NCBI GenBank assembly: GCA_022844045.1
Contig: JALHMM010000031.1
Coordinates: 1 to 60,596, forward strand
Source: Reyranellaceae bacterium
GTDB lineage: Bacteria; Pseudomonadota; Alphaproteobacteria; Reyranellales; Reyranellaceae
Reading direction: 5' to 3'
Length of the DNA stretch: 60,596 nt
The translations under genes and the position numbers were made by a program. The notes under the pieces were generated by a model. It worked only from the letters and a program-made list of their open reading frames with translations. It was not told the DNA's origin and searched no databases. Positions 35,760 through 45,351 of this stretch are shown one piece after another (position 1 is the stretch's first letter; each line of letters begins with the position of its first letter).

Positions 35760-35798
35760 CGTAACAAAATTGTAACGAGAGAGTCGGGGGCGTATACC
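35760..35798 (+). promoter_or_regulatory. Possible Pho box and promoter of the Na/Pi cotransporter gene
   Basis: CGTAACA-AAAT-TGTAACG is a 7-4-7 direct repeat with 11-bp spacing, the geometry of a PhoB site (consensus CTGTCAT repeats), though only partly matching in sequence. TTGTAA (35770-35775) and TATACC (35793-35798), 17 bases apart, look like a sigma-70 promoter overlapping it. The coding start follows 28 nt later. The function of the gene makes phosphate control sensible. Confidence 0.45.
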
Positions 35799-35826
35799 GT
35801 TCCGAAAGGGGGCTTCGGCAGCCATC

Positions 35827-37527
35827 ATGCACGGCCTTCGTCTGGTGATCGACCTGATCGGCGCGGTGGCGCTGCTGTTGTGGGGCGTGCGCATGGTGCG
35901 CACGGGCATGACGCGCGCCTTCGGCGCCTGGCTGCGCAAGGCGATCTCCGCCTGCGGCCGCAACCGCGTGAGCGCCTTCGGGGCCGGCCTGTTCGTCACC
36001 GGCCTGCTGCAGAGTTCGACCGCCACCGCCCTGCTGCTGTCGTCCTTCGCCGGCCGCGGGCTTATCGCCCTTCCGATAGCATTAGCGGTGATGCTGGGCG
36101 CCGATGTCGGCTCGACGCTCGCCGCGCAGGTCTTCTCCTTCGACATCGGCTGGATCTCGCCACTGCTGATCGCAGCAGGCGTGTTCGCCTTCCTCGGTTC
36201 AGAGTCCGACCGCAACAGGCACATGGCGCGCATCGCCATCGGCTTGGGCCTGATCCTGCTGTCGCTGCGCCTGCTGGGCGTGGCCGCCGAGCCGCTCAAG
36301 CACTCCCAGGCTTTCTCGGTGGTCGCCGGCGCGCTGGGCGACGAGCCGGCGCTGGCGCTGCTGCTGGCGGCGATCGTCACCTGGCTGGCCCATTCGAGCC
36401 TGTCGATCGTGCTGCTGGTGATGTCCTTCGCCGCCGCCGGGCTGATCCCGCTGACGACGGCCCTGGCCATGGTGCTGGGCGCGAATCTCGGCGGCGCCGT
36501 CGCGCCCTTCCTCGATCAGGCCGGCCAGACCGCCAAGGCGCGGCGCGTACCACTGGGCAACGTCGCGATGCGCGCCATCGCGGCGCTGATCGCGCTGCCG
36601 TTCCTGACCGTGGCGGCGCGCTATCTTGCGCAGCTCGAGGCCGAACCGGCACGTGTGGTGATCAACTTCCACACCGGCTTCAATCTCGCCACGGCGCTGA
36701 TCTTCCTGCCGCTCACCGGCCTGATCGCGCTGCTGGTATCGCGGTTGTTGCCGGACAAGCCGATGCCGGAAGACCCCAGCGCACCGCGCTATCTCGACGC
36801 CACGGTGCTCGACACACCGAGCGAGGCGCTGGCCTGCGCCATGCGCGAGACCCTGCATCTGGGCGACAACGTCGAGCGCATGCTGCGCCAGACCATGGAG
36901 GCGATCGAGCGGTCGGACCTGAAGCTGACCAAGGAGATCGAGAACGCCGACGATTCGGTCGACAAGCTCTACGAGTCGATCAAGCTCTACCTGATCGGCG
37001 CCTCGCGCGCCGAGCTTTCGCTGGAGGAGAGCCGGCGCGCCGCGGAGATCCTGACCTTCGTCACCAACCTCGAGCATGTCGGCGACATCATCGACAAGAA
37101 CCTGATGGAGCTGGCGGCCAAGAAGGCCAGGAATCGCCTGTCGTTCTCGGCGCAGGGACTGGCCGAGCTGCGCGCCTTCCACCAGCTGGTGATGGACAAT
37201 CTGCGGCTGGCCTACAACGTCTTCGCCACGCGCGACATCGTGCTGGCGCGTCGCCTGCTGGCCAGCAAGTCGACGATCCGCGAGGCCGAGCAGCGCGCCG
37301 CCGAGAGCCACTTCGCGCGCCTGCGCGAGGGCCGGCCGGAATCCCTGGAGACCAGCTCGATCCACATGGACATCGTGCGCGACCTCAAGCGCATCAACGG
37401 CCACCTCACCTCGGTCGCCTACCCGATCCTCGAGGACGCCGGCGAACTTGCCGCCTCACGCCTGCGCGACCGCGAGGAAGCAGCCACGCCGGCGACCCAG
37501 GCCAGCCGGCCCGCGACCCAGCTGTAG
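35827..37527 (+). CDS. Na/Pi cotransporter family protein with PhoU-like tail
   Basis: A 566-residue NptA/PNaS-family phosphate transporter. The two inverted membrane repeats each carry the serine motif: GLLQSSTATALLLSSFAG (about residues 58-75) and TWLAHSSLSIVLLVMSFAAAG (about 187-207). Around nine hydrophobic segments occupy residues 1-320. The C-terminal 220 residues form a PhoU-like helical domain (SVDKLYESIKLYLIGAS, ITFVTNLEHVGDIIDKNLM pattern). It should import phosphate with sodium. It is preceded by a candidate Pho box and followed by a palindromic repeat. Confidence 0.92.
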   Translation: MHGLRLVIDLIGAVALLLWGVRMVRTGMTRAFGAWLRKAISACGRNRVSAFGAGLFVTGLLQSSTATALLLSSFAGRGLIALPIALAVMLGADVGSTLAAQVFSFDIGWISPLLIAAGVFAFLGSESDRNRHMARIAIGLGLILLSLRLLGVAAEPLKHSQAFSVVAGALGDEPALALLLAAIVTWLAHSSLSIVLLVMSFAAAGLIPLTTALAMVLGANLGGAVAPFLDQAGQTAKARRVPLGNVAMRAIAALIALPFLTVAARYLAQLEAEPARVVINFHTGFNLATALIFLPLTGLIALLVSRLLPDKPMPEDPSAPRYLDATVLDTPSEALACAMRETLHLGDNVERMLRQTMEAIERSDLKLTKEIENADDSVDKLYESIKLYLIGASRAELSLEESRRAAEILTFVTNLEHVGDIIDKNLMELAAKKARNRLSFSAQGLAELRAFHQLVMDNLRLAYNVFATRDIVLARRLLASKSTIREAEQRAAESHFARLREGRPESLETSSIHMDIVRDLKRINGHLTSVAYPILEDAGELAASRLRDREEAATPATQASRPATQL

Positions 37528-37576
37528 TCACGGCGTCATTTATCCTTACCCAGCCTCCGCCACCGTGCTTCGACTT

Positions 37577-37706
37577 ACCTTCCCCCGGAGGGGAAAGGTG
37601 CCCGAAAGGGCGGAAGGGGGATGTCGAAGACGGACACCGAGCGCGTTGAGACATCCCCCATCCGTCAGCGCTTCGCGCTGCCACCTTCCCTCTCTGGGGG
37701 AATGGT
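37577..37706. repeat. Palindromic repeat, degenerate type A copy
   Basis: The left hairpin ACCTTCCCCCGGAGGGGAA and the inner GGGGGATGTCGAAGACGGAC block match the other type A copies, but the right arm is decayed (CCTTCCCTCTCTGGGGGAAT) and the outer arms no longer pair perfectly. It lies between the Na/Pi cotransporter and a convergent crotonase gene, where it could act as a bidirectional terminator. Confidence 0.85.
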
Positions 37707-37760
37707 AAGTCGGAGGTCTCGATGCGACCGACTCCGTAGCGCTCGAGATGGCGGCGCAGG

Positions 37761-38531
37761 TCACGCGATCTTCGAGAAATCCGGCGCGCGCTTCTGCATG
37801 AAGGCGGTGATCGCCTCGCGGACTTCCGGCGAGGTGAGCTGGGCGCCGAAATGGCGTGCCTCCTCGGCTATGCGCGCGGCCACCGGCTCGGGCTGGCGCT
37901 TCATCAACGCCTTGGTCAGGCGCACGGCGTTGGGCGCCTTGGCCGCCAGCGCCTTGGCGCGTGTCGTCGCCTCCGCCAGCAGCGCGGCGTCGTCGAACAC
38001 CGCCACGACCAGACCCGCGGCTTCGGCCTGCGCGGCGTCCAGCCTGGCGCCGAGCAGGAACAGCTCCGCCGCCTTGGCATGGCCGATCCTTTGCGGCAGC
38101 AGCAGCGAGGAGGCCGCCTCGGGCACCAATGCGAGATTGACGAAGGGCGCGGTGAAGGTGGCGGAGCGCGCGGCGTAGACCAGGTCGCAATGCAGCAGCA
38201 TGGTCGTGCCGACACCCACCGCGAGGCCGTTGACGGCGGCGACCACCGGCTTGGACGCCGAGGCGATCGCGCGCAGGAAGCGGAACACCGGCGCGTCCTC
38301 GCCCTGCGGCGGCGCCGACATGAAGTCGCTGAGGTCGTTGCCTGATGTGAAGGCGTCCGCTGTGCCGGTGATCAGCGAAACCCGGATTGCCGCCTCGCGC
38401 TCCGCCCGCTCCAGCGCGTCGGCCATCGCGGCGTACATGGCATGGGTGAGCGCGTTCTTCTTCTCGGGGCGGTTCATGAGGATCGACAGCACGCCGGCGT
38501 CGAGCGTGGTGGTGACGGCGGTAGTGGACAC
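37761..38531 (-). CDS. Enoyl-CoA hydratase/isomerase family protein
   Basis: A 256-residue crotonase. The oxyanion-hole segments are FTSGNDLSDF and AVGVGTTMLLHCD. Both glutamates typical of hydratases are absent (Thr at GVGTT, Val in APFVNLALVPEAASS), and VPEAASSLLLP matches the Delta3,Delta2-enoyl-CoA isomerase/PaaG-like subgroup, so an isomerase is more likely than a hydratase. The GTG at 38531 is preferred because CCGGAGCC lies 7 nt upstream; an ATG at 38576 would add 15 residues of low similarity. Confidence 0.88.
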   Translation of the reverse strand: MSTTAVTTTLDAGVLSILMNRPEKKNALTHAMYAAMADALERAEREAAIRVSLITGTADAFTSGNDLSDFMSAPPQGEDAPVFRFLRAIASASKPVVAAVNGLAVGVGTTMLLHCDLVYAARSATFTAPFVNLALVPEAASSLLLPQRIGHAKAAELFLLGARLDAAQAEAAGLVVAVFDDAALLAEATTRAKALAAKAPNAVRLTKALMKRQPEPVAARIAEEARHFGAQLTSPEVREAITAFMQKRAPDFSKIA

Positions 38532-38617
38532 GGCTGGAGGCTCCGGCGGGTGCAGGGTTAAGCCCTTGTACCACAATATTGTTTCGCGATTCGTGGCCGT
38601 ACGGCCTTGTCATTACC

Positions 38618-38645
38618 CTTGATTCGCTACCATGCGGGGCCACAT
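38618..38645 (+). promoter_or_regulatory. Candidate RpoH (sigma-32) promoter of hsp20
   Basis: CTTGA (38618-38622) and CCACAT (38640-38645) are 17 bases apart, in line with the alphaproteobacterial heat-shock promoter pattern CTTGAA-N17-CCnnAT. The predicted transcript start would leave a leader of about 55 nt before the GTG start codon. In that leader TCCTCGCT (UCGCU) can pair with the ribosome binding site AAGGAGG, reminiscent of a ROSE-type RNA thermometer. Confidence 0.45.
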
Positions 38646-38709
38646 TCTCCACGTGGGGATGCCAGATTTGGGTCCTCGCTGACTGCCCGCTCGACCAAGG
38701 AGGGGTGTC

Positions 38710-39207
38710 GTGACGACACGGGTTTCGTTGTTCAGTTCGCCGTTGCTCCTGGGTTTCGACCAGCTCGAGCGCACGCTCGACCGTCTGACCAAGCATCCGG
38801 CCGACGGCTACCCGCCCTACAACATCGAGCGGATTGGCGATAACGGCTTGCGCATCACGCTGGCCGTGGCCGGATTCACCTCGGACGATCTGACGATCGA
38901 GCTCGCCGAGAACCAGCTGATGGTTCGCGGCAAGCAGCAGGACGACCCCGACCGGGTCTACCTGCATCGCGGCATCGCGGCGCGTCAGTTCCAGCGCAGC
39001 TTCATGCTGGCCGAGGGAATCGAGATCGCCGGCGCGCGGCTCGACAACGGGCTGCTGTCGATCGATCTGATGCGACCGAAGATCGAGCCGAAGGTGCGAT
39101 CGATTCCGATCGAGACCGCGCCGAAATCCGCTGGCACAGGCCGTGCATCAACACCTCGTGCACCAGGCGTGCAGACCATTGATGTCGGTCCGGAGAACAC
39201 CAAGTAG
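38710..39207 (+). CDS. Hsp20/alpha-crystallin family small heat-shock protein
   Basis: A 165-residue small heat-shock protein of the IbpA/HspA type. The N terminus SSPLLLGFDQLERTLDRL and PPYNIERIGDNGLRITLAVAGF open the alpha-crystallin domain, and GIAARQFQRSFMLAEGIEI with the later ARLDNGLLSIDLMRP close it; the conserved LxNGLLxIxL motif is present. The C-terminal tail is rich in Pro/Thr. It holds unfolding proteins under heat. The start is GTG at 38710 with the strong site AAGGAGGGG. It is followed by the DUF1150 gene, the standard alphaproteobacterial pair. Confidence 0.92.
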   Translation: MTTRVSLFSSPLLLGFDQLERTLDRLTKHPADGYPPYNIERIGDNGLRITLAVAGFTSDDLTIELAENQLMVRGKQQDDPDRVYLHRGIAARQFQRSFMLAEGIEIAGARLDNGLLSIDLMRPKIEPKVRSIPIETAPKSAGTGRASTPRAPGVQTIDVGPENTK

Positions 39208-39261
39208 TCGGTTTCCGCGTTGAGTAGCGTCAAGAGCGAGCGCCTGAGGAGGGCTCCAACC

Positions 39262-39480
39262 ATGATTGCGACTGTTGCCCCCAAGACTTTCACACCCGCC
39301 GAGTTCGCGGCCTTCGGGCTCGAGCAGGTGGCCTATCTCCGACCCGTCCAGACGCCGGAGGGCACGCACGCGATCGGCGTGTTCGCCGCCGACGGCCGCC
39401 CGCTGGCCACCGCGCCCTCGACGGAAATCGCCGAAGCGCTGGTGCGCCAAAACGACCTCGAACCGGCGCTGGTTCACTAA
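39262..39480 (+). CDS. DUF1150 family protein
   Basis: A 72-residue protein matching DUF1150: FAAFGLEQVAYLRPV, AIGVFAADGRPLATA and AEALVRQNDLEPALVH. Function unknown; in alphaproteobacteria it commonly follows hsp20 and is probably co-induced by heat. The ATG at 39262 follows GAGGAGGG. A short palindrome follows the stop codon. Confidence 0.9.
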   Translation: MIATVAPKTFTPAEFAAFGLEQVAYLRPVQTPEGTHAIGVFAADGRPLATAPSTEIAEALVRQNDLEPALVH

Positions 39481-39493
39481 GGAGTGGTTATCG

Positions 39494-39521
39494 CCTTCTC
39501 CCCGCGAAAGCGGGGAGAAGG
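39494..39521. repeat. Half-unit of the type B palindromic repeat
   Basis: Only one hairpin of the type B element is present: CCTTCTCCCCGCGAAAGCGG through GGAGAAGG, an 11-bp or longer stem. It sits between the stop codons of DUF1150 (plus) and ptsN (minus) and probably serves as their shared terminator. Confidence 0.85.
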
Positions 39522-39524
39522 CCG

Positions 39525-39989
39525 CTATGCCGCCTGCGGGCGTGCGAAGCCGGTCAGTAGCGCGTAGATCGCATCCGCGTTCGACGAGGCGCGAATCTTT
39601 TCCACCAACGTCCTGTCGCGCATCGCCCGCGAGACGCGCGCCAACGCGGTCAGGTGATCCGCCCCCGCGCCTTCCGGCGCGATCAGCATGAAGATCAGAT
39701 CGACCGGGCGGTCGTCGACGGCGTCGAAATCGATCGGCGTCACGAGACGCGCGAAGGCGCCGTGCAGCGACGTCAGGCCGGACAGCCGCGCGTGCGGGAT
39801 GGCGATACCGCCACCCAGGCCGGTCGACCCCAGCTTCTCGCGCTCCCACACGGCATCGATGATGGCCCGCTCGTGCATGCCGCTGGCGGCGGCGGCGCGA
39901 TAAGCCAACTCCTGCAAGGCCTGCTTCTTGGCGGTGGCGCGCAACTCGGCGATCACCGAGCGCGGGCTAAGCAGCGTCGCGATGTCCAT
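39525..39989 (-). CDS. ptsN: PTS IIA-like nitrogen regulatory protein PtsN
   Basis: A 154-residue EIIA-Ntr protein of the nitrogen phosphotransferase relay. The phosphorylated His66 lies in GGGIAIPHARL, followed by the family pattern PVDLIFMLIAPEGAGADHLTALA. It senses PtsP/PtsO phosphorylation and modulates potassium transport, sigma-54 functions and stringent response in relatives. DIATLLSP is the usual N terminus, so ATG 39989 is preferred over an in-frame start at 40058. It completes the lpt-rpoN-hpf-ptsN block. Confidence 0.95.
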   Translation of the reverse strand: MDIATLLSPRSVIAELRATAKKQALQELAYRAAAASGMHERAIIDAVWEREKLGSTGLGGGIAIPHARLSGLTSLHGAFARLVTPIDFDAVDDRPVDLIFMLIAPEGAGADHLTALARVSRAMRDRTLVEKIRASSNADAIYALLTGFARPQAA

Positions 39990-40076
39990 CCGCTTGCATT
40001 CCTTCTCCCCCGGGGGTGGGGCGGCAGGATCCGTCTTGTTCTTGTCGTCAGAGGCCATGGAACGAGAACCCTGAAC

Positions 40077-40658
40077 TCAATGCGTGGCGTTGGCGGGATC
40101 GACCCAGCCGATGTTTCCGTCGCGGCGGCGGTAGACCATGTTCATCAGGCCGTTGGCGCGGTTGCGGAACATCAGCGCCGGTTCGTGCCCCAGATCAAGC
40201 CGCATCACCGCTTCGCCCACCGTTAGCGTGGGGATATCCGCGCGCATCTCGGCGACCACGGCGGGTCCGGCCTCGGCCGGTTCGCGCTCCGGCACGTCAT
40301 CGGGTTCGGCCGCCAGCACGACATGGCGCGCCGGCAGATCCTGGCCGCCGCGCCCGACGTGCTGATGATGGTCGCGCAGGCGGCGCTTGTAGCGGCGCAG
40401 GCGCTTGGCGACATGATTGCCGGCGATCTCGTAGGCGGCATAGGCATCGGTCGCCATGCCCTGGCCCTGCACGAGAATATTGCGCCCGATATGGACGCTG
40501 ACGTCGGCGCGGAACTGATAGCCGTCGCGCGAGAAGACGACGGAGCCGTCGACCGCATCGCCGAAGTACTTGCCGACCGACGCTTCGAGCTCACGCTCGA
40601 CATGGGCGCGCAACGAGTCGCCGACGTCGATCTGCTTGCCGCTAACGGTTAGATGCAT
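40077..40658 (-). CDS. hpf: Long-form ribosome hibernation promoting factor
   Basis: A 193-residue long-form HPF/RaiA. The N-terminal domain (about residues 1-100) has TVSGKQIDVGDSLRAHVERELE and AYAAYEIAGNHVAKRLRRYKRRL. The C-terminal dimerisation domain (about 135-190) reads PTLTVGEAVMRLDLGHEPALMFRN and VYRRRDGNIGWVDP. Long HPF alone dimerises 70S ribosomes into inactive 100S particles in stationary phase. A good promoter lies directly upstream. It is followed by ptsN 87 nt later. Confidence 0.94.
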   Translation of the reverse strand: MHLTVSGKQIDVGDSLRAHVERELEASVGKYFGDAVDGSVVFSRDGYQFRADVSVHIGRNILVQGQGMATDAYAAYEIAGNHVAKRLRRYKRRLRDHHQHVGRGGQDLPARHVVLAAEPDDVPEREPAEAGPAVVAEMRADIPTLTVGEAVMRLDLGHEPALMFRNRANGLMNMVYRRRDGNIGWVDPANATH

Positions 40659-40706
40659 GCCACACCTGGCGACGCTAAAGGGGACGTCCCGGCCGGAAGG
40701 CGGCGG

Positions 40707-40735
40707 ACCATAGGGAGGGCACCCCATCAAGTCAA
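40707..40735 (-). promoter_or_regulatory. Sigma-70-type promoter of hpf
   Basis: On the minus strand TTGACT (40730-40735) and TATGGT (40707-40712) are 17 bases apart. It is within the 138-nt gap after rpoN, 49 nt upstream of the hpf start, so hpf-ptsN can be transcribed apart from rpoN. Confidence 0.65.
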
Positions 40736-40796
40736 GGAACCCGAACAGCCTTCCACACACACGGTCCGGCCTCTATGCAGGCATCATGCCGCTATT

Positions 40797-42349
40797 TCAC
40801 CGTCCGTTCATGTGAATGGGCGATGCTGCGGGAATTTGCATCGACTTCTCGCGCCGCCGCTGCACGGAGGACGGAATGCGCATGGCCTCGCGGTACTTCG
40901 CCACCGTACGCCGGGCGATATCGATGCCCTCGCCGCGCAGCACCTCGACGATACGATCGTCGGACAGGGTCTCGTGCGCCGGTTCGCCCGAGATCAGGCC
41001 GCGGATGCGCGAACGCACGGATTCCGCCGAGACCGATTCCGCGCCGCCGCGCGAGGCGATCGCCGCGGTGAAGAAGTACTTCAGTTCGAAGGTACCGCGC
41101 GGCGTGGCCATGTACTTGTGCGACGTCACGCGGCTCACCGTGCTCTCGTGCATCTCGACGGCGATGGCGATGTCGCGCAGCACCAGCGGCCGCAGCGCCG
41201 AAACGCCCCTGCGGAAGAAGCCTTCCTGCTGGCGCACGATCTCCTTGGCCACCTTCAGGATTGTCGTGGCGCGCTGGTCGAGCGCCTTGACCAGCCAGTT
41301 GGCCGACTGCAGCCGCTCGGCGAGGAATTCCTTGGCCTGCTTGTCGCGCACCGATCGCGTGAGCGTCGTGGCGTAGCGCCGGTCGACCAGCACCTTGGGC
41401 AGGACGTCGCTGTTGAGCTCGAGCTCCCAGATCTCGCCCTGTTCGGGGTGGCGCGCCGGTCGCAGGAAGAGGTCGGGGATCACCGTCGCGCTGTCGGCCG
41501 AATCGAACTTGAGGCCGGGCTTGGGATCGAGCGCGCGCAGCTCGGCGATCATGTCGGCGAGATCCTCGGCATCGACACCGCAGCGCCGCTGCAGGCCGGC
41601 GAGGTCGCGCCGACCGAGCAGCTCGAGGTTGTCGAGCAGCGCCGCCATCGCCGGATCGAGCCGGTCACGGTCGGCGAGCTGCGCGCCGAGACACTCGGCC
41701 AGCGTGCGGCTGAACAGGCCGGGCGGGTCCAGCCGCCGCAGCCGCGCCAGCACCGCCTCGAAGCGCGGCGGCTCGACATCCAGCGCCGACCGCACCGCTT
41801 CGGCTTCGTCGGCGTCCAGCCAACCCGACGGCTCGAGCAGATCGGCCAGCCGCGCCGCGACCAGGCGCTCGGCGGGATCGGTGAACTCCAGCGAGATCTG
41901 ACGCAGCGCGTGACGCACCAGCGAGTCTTCCTCGTCGGGCAGGCGCGCCAGTGGATCGGTCCAGTCTTCGCCGCCGCCATGGCCGCCGCCGGCGCCGACG
42001 CCGGTCCAGATCGATCCGTCGCCACCGAGATCGCGATACTCTTCGCCGTCATGCGCCACCGGACCATCGGTCAGCGCCGCGTTGCCATCGCGCAGCATCG
42101 TCGCGGAATCGGCCGAGGGTACCGGGTCGACCGGCGCGGGCGCGTCCTGATCCGGCGCGTCCGACGGCGCCGAGCCGTTCACCTCGGCGAGCAGCGGATT
42201 GCGCTCAAGCTCGCCCTCGACATAGGTCGCGAGCTCGATCTGCGAGAGCTGCAGCAGCTTGATCGCCTGCTGCAGCTGCGGCGTCATCACCAGCGACTGG
42301 CGCTGGCCCATCTCCAGCCGCGGGCCGAGCGACATGCGCGCCATGCCGC

Positions 42350-42353
<4 letters not shown>
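40797..42353 (-). CDS. rpoN: RNA polymerase sigma-54 factor
   Basis: A 518-residue sigma-54. The N-terminal activator-interacting region has the Gln/Leu-rich LVMTPQLQQAIKLLQLSQIEL. The core-binding region follows, then the helix-turn-helix (MHESTVSRVTSHKYMATPRG) and the invariant RpoN box ARRTVAKYRE near the C terminus. It directs transcription of nitrogen, motility and stress genes with AAA+ activators. A GTG at 42353 overlaps the lptB stop (GTGA); ATG 42344 three codons later is an alternative start. Gene order with lptB, hpf and ptsN is classical. Confidence 0.96.
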
Positions 42354-43138
<785 letters not shown>

Positions 43139-43175
43139 CACCACGCCCCCGACACCACGAACACTCCCGCCGTCG

Positions 43176-43970
43176 TTACCGGCATGGCGCGCCCTTGGGC
43201 GCGCCGCCCTTATCAAGCATGACCGCCACGCGCCCGCGCGGCGCGGACGTCACGCGCATCGACCCATCTTTGGTATTGATCTCGGCCGCCGCGCCCTCGA
43301 GCCGATCATTGCCGCGTGTCAGCGTCACGTCGCCCGAGAGCTGCGCGTCGCCGCTCCGCGGGTCGTAGACGACACGGTTCGCCTGCACCGTGCCGGCGCA
43401 GGACGTGACCCGCACGTCGCCCTCAGCTTCGACCCGCGCCAGCCGTGTACGGCCGCGCGCGCCAGCTTCGACCGGCTCGAAATGCAGGCTCAGCACCGCC
43501 GCGCGCAGCTCCTCGCCGGGGCGCACCAGGCGCACGCCGCCCCGCGCGACCACGACCCGTCGATCATCGTGCAGCTCGATGAATTCGCTCGCGATCAGCC
43601 GCGCATCGCCGCTGCTCACGGCGAGGCCGGCGCCGGTCAAGCGGCCGACGCGCTTGTCGATGTCATAGGTGGCGCGTCCACCCGTCGCCACCAGATCGCC
43701 GCGCGCGATGCGCACATCGCCCTCGGCCTCGACGCGGAACACCTGGCCGCGCTTCGCCTCGTCGTCGCGATACCAGGCGCGCAGGGTGCCGGCGGCGATC
43801 GAGGTCTGGCCACGCGTCAACTTGGCGTTGCCGCGCGCGACATAGAGCTTCTGCGTCCTGTCCCATTCGAGGCCCTGGTCGGCGGTGACCTCGATGGCGC
43901 GATCGGCCGTCTGCGCGATCGCGGCGCCCGACATCAGGGCGGCGAGCAGAGCGAGGGTCGCGGCGCGCAT
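43176..43970 (-). CDS. lptA: LptA/OstA-like lipopolysaccharide transport periplasmic protein
   Basis: A 264-residue protein with a signal peptide (AATLALLAALMSGAAIAQ) and an OstA-type beta-jellyroll: IEVTADQGLEWDRTQKLYVARGNAK and later GDAQLSGDVTLTRGNDRLEG. It should form the periplasmic bridge for LPS between LptC and LptD. It is longer than the roughly 185 residues of enterobacterial LptA, as usual in alphaproteobacteria. The start lies 1 nt after the lptC stop and lptB follows, which secures the assignment. Confidence 0.9.
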   Translation of the reverse strand: MRAATLALLAALMSGAAIAQTADRAIEVTADQGLEWDRTQKLYVARGNAKLTRGQTSIAAGTLRAWYRDDEAKRGQVFRVEAEGDVRIARGDLVATGGRATYDIDKRVGRLTGAGLAVSSGDARLIASEFIELHDDRRVVVARGGVRLVRPGEELRAAVLSLHFEPVEAGARGRTRLARVEAEGDVRVTSCAGTVQANRVVYDPRSGDAQLSGDVTLTRGNDRLEGAAAEINTKDGSMRVTSAPRGRVAVMLDKGGAPKGAPCR

Positions 43971-43971
43971 C

Positions 43972-44646
43972 TCAGCGCGTCTCCTCGTCCGGGCGCAGCA
44001 GCAGGCGCACGCGGCCGGTGAAGATCACGCGCTCGCCATGGCCGCGCACCTCGATGCCCTCGGCGTCGACCTCGCCATCCGGTCCGTCGCCACGGATCGG
44101 CCGGTCGCTGATCATGCTGCCGGCGCGCGGATCGACGCGCAGGCGCTCGGCGACCACGGTGTTGCCGCGGTCGTCGCGCGCCGTGACGTTGCCGGCGAAG
44201 TCCATGTGGCTCTCGGTGCGGTCAAAGCGGCCAGTTTCGGACCAGACCTGGATGCGCCGGCCGTTGCGCGCCGTCAGCTCGATGCGCGGCGCCGTCAGGT
44301 CGATCACGGTGTCGTCGCGGCCACGCTGGGTGGCGCGCTCGGCGGCCAAGGAGTAGGGCTGATCGGTACGATCCAGGCCGCTCAGCCTGGGACGGTCGAG
44401 GCTGGCATAGTCCGTGCGGTCACCGCCCACCGGCGCGCGGCCCACCGGCATGCGCACCACCTCGCCGGTCAGCAGCGGCCAAACCAGCCCGGCCATCACG
44501 ATGATGAGGGCCAGGAAGGGCAGCGCGATCTGGATGTGGCTGCTGTAGCGCGCCAGAACGGGCAGCGGCGCGGCCGGCCGGGCGGCGAAAAGCCGACGCC
44601 GTGCATCTTGGCGATCGACCCGGATTTTTGCGACATCCCCGCTCAT
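43972..44646 (-). CDS. lptC: LPS export system protein LptC
   Basis: A 224-residue bitopic membrane protein with one TM helix at about residues 38-60 (IQIALPFLALIIVMAGLVW) and a periplasmic OstA-like domain (DLTAPRIELTARNGRRIQVW, GNVTARDDRGNTVVAERLRV). LptC receives LPS from LptB2FG and hands it to LptA. The adjacent lptA-lptB order confirms the identity. A candidate promoter lies within 40 nt upstream of the start. Confidence 0.9.
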   Translation of the reverse strand: MSGDVAKIRVDRQDARRRLFAARPAAPLPVLARYSSHIQIALPFLALIIVMAGLVWPLLTGEVVRMPVGRAPVGGDRTDYASLDRPRLSGLDRTDQPYSLAAERATQRGRDDTVIDLTAPRIELTARNGRRIQVWSETGRFDRTESHMDFAGNVTARDDRGNTVVAERLRVDPRAGSMISDRPIRGDGPDGEVDAEGIEVRGHGERVIFTGRVRLLLRPDEETR

Positions 44647-44653
44647 GCCGGAG

Positions 44654-44684
44654 CATCTAGCGGGCTGGGTCAGTTCAATGTCAA
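44654..44684 (-). promoter_or_regulatory. Possible promoter of the lptCAB-rpoN operon
   Basis: On the minus strand TTGACA (44679-44684) is followed after 19 bases by TAGATG (44654-44659). The -35 box is perfect but the spacing is long and the -10 is very close to the start codon, so a shifted -10 (GCTAGA) is possible. The surrounding spacer is AT-richer than the window. Confidence 0.4.
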
Positions 44685-44730
44685 AGCAATTTTCGCGCCA
44701 ACTTGCCTCAGGTCAGTTCATATTTTATTC

Positions 44731-45342
44731 TCAATGAGCGAAAATATCGGTCTCCGCCCAGCCGTCGAGGTCCAGTTGCGCGCGGGCCGGCAGGAAGCGG
44801 AAGGCGGCCTCGGCCAGCGCCACGCGCTCTTCGCGCTGCAGCATGGCATCGAGCTTCGCCTTCAGTCTGTGCAGGTGCAGCACGTCGGATGCGGCATAGA
44901 CGATCTGCTCTTCGCTGAGCGTGTCGGCGCCCCAGTCGGAGGATTGCTGCTGCTTGCTGAGCTCGACGCCCACCAGCTCCTTGCACAGATCCTTCAGGCC
45001 GTAGCGATCGGTGTAGGTGCGCACCAGGCGGGCGGCGATCTTGGTGCAATAGACCGGCTGGGTGACGACGCCGAGATAGTGGCGCATGACCGCGATATCG
45101 AAGCGGGCGAAGTGAAACAGCTTCAGCCGGTTCGGATCGGTCAACAGGGCGCAGAGGTTGGGCGCGTTGTACTCGCCACGAGCGAACTGCACGAGATGGG
45201 CATCGCCGTCGCCGGACGACAGCTGCACGACGCAGAGCCGGTCGCGATGCGGGTTCAACCCCATGGTCTCGGAATCGATCGCCACCACCGGCCCGAGATC
45301 GAGGCCGGACGGCAGGTCACCCTTGTGCAGATGATTTGTCAT
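44731..45342 (-). CDS. rnd: RNase D-like 3'-5' exonuclease
   Basis: A 203-residue DEDDy exonuclease consisting of the catalytic domain alone; the HRDC domains of E. coli RNase D are missing, as in many alphaproteobacterial homologues. The catalytic acids are in VAIDSETMGL (Asp, Glu), FHFARFDIAVM (Asp) and YAASDVLHLHRL (Tyr, Asp). RNase D trims tRNA 3' ends. The ATG at 45342 is only 9 nt from the 3' end of tRNA-Leu on the same strand and lacks a Shine-Dalgarno sequence. Confidence 0.9.
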   Translation of the reverse strand: MTNHLHKGDLPSGLDLGPVVAIDSETMGLNPHRDRLCVVQLSSGDGDAHLVQFARGEYNAPNLCALLTDPNRLKLFHFARFDIAVMRHYLGVVTQPVYCTKIAARLVRTYTDRYGLKDLCKELVGVELSKQQQSSDWGADTLSEEQIVYAASDVLHLHRLKAKLDAMLQREERVALAEAAFRFLPARAQLDLDGWAETDIFAH

Positions 45343-45351
45343 GGCGGTCGG

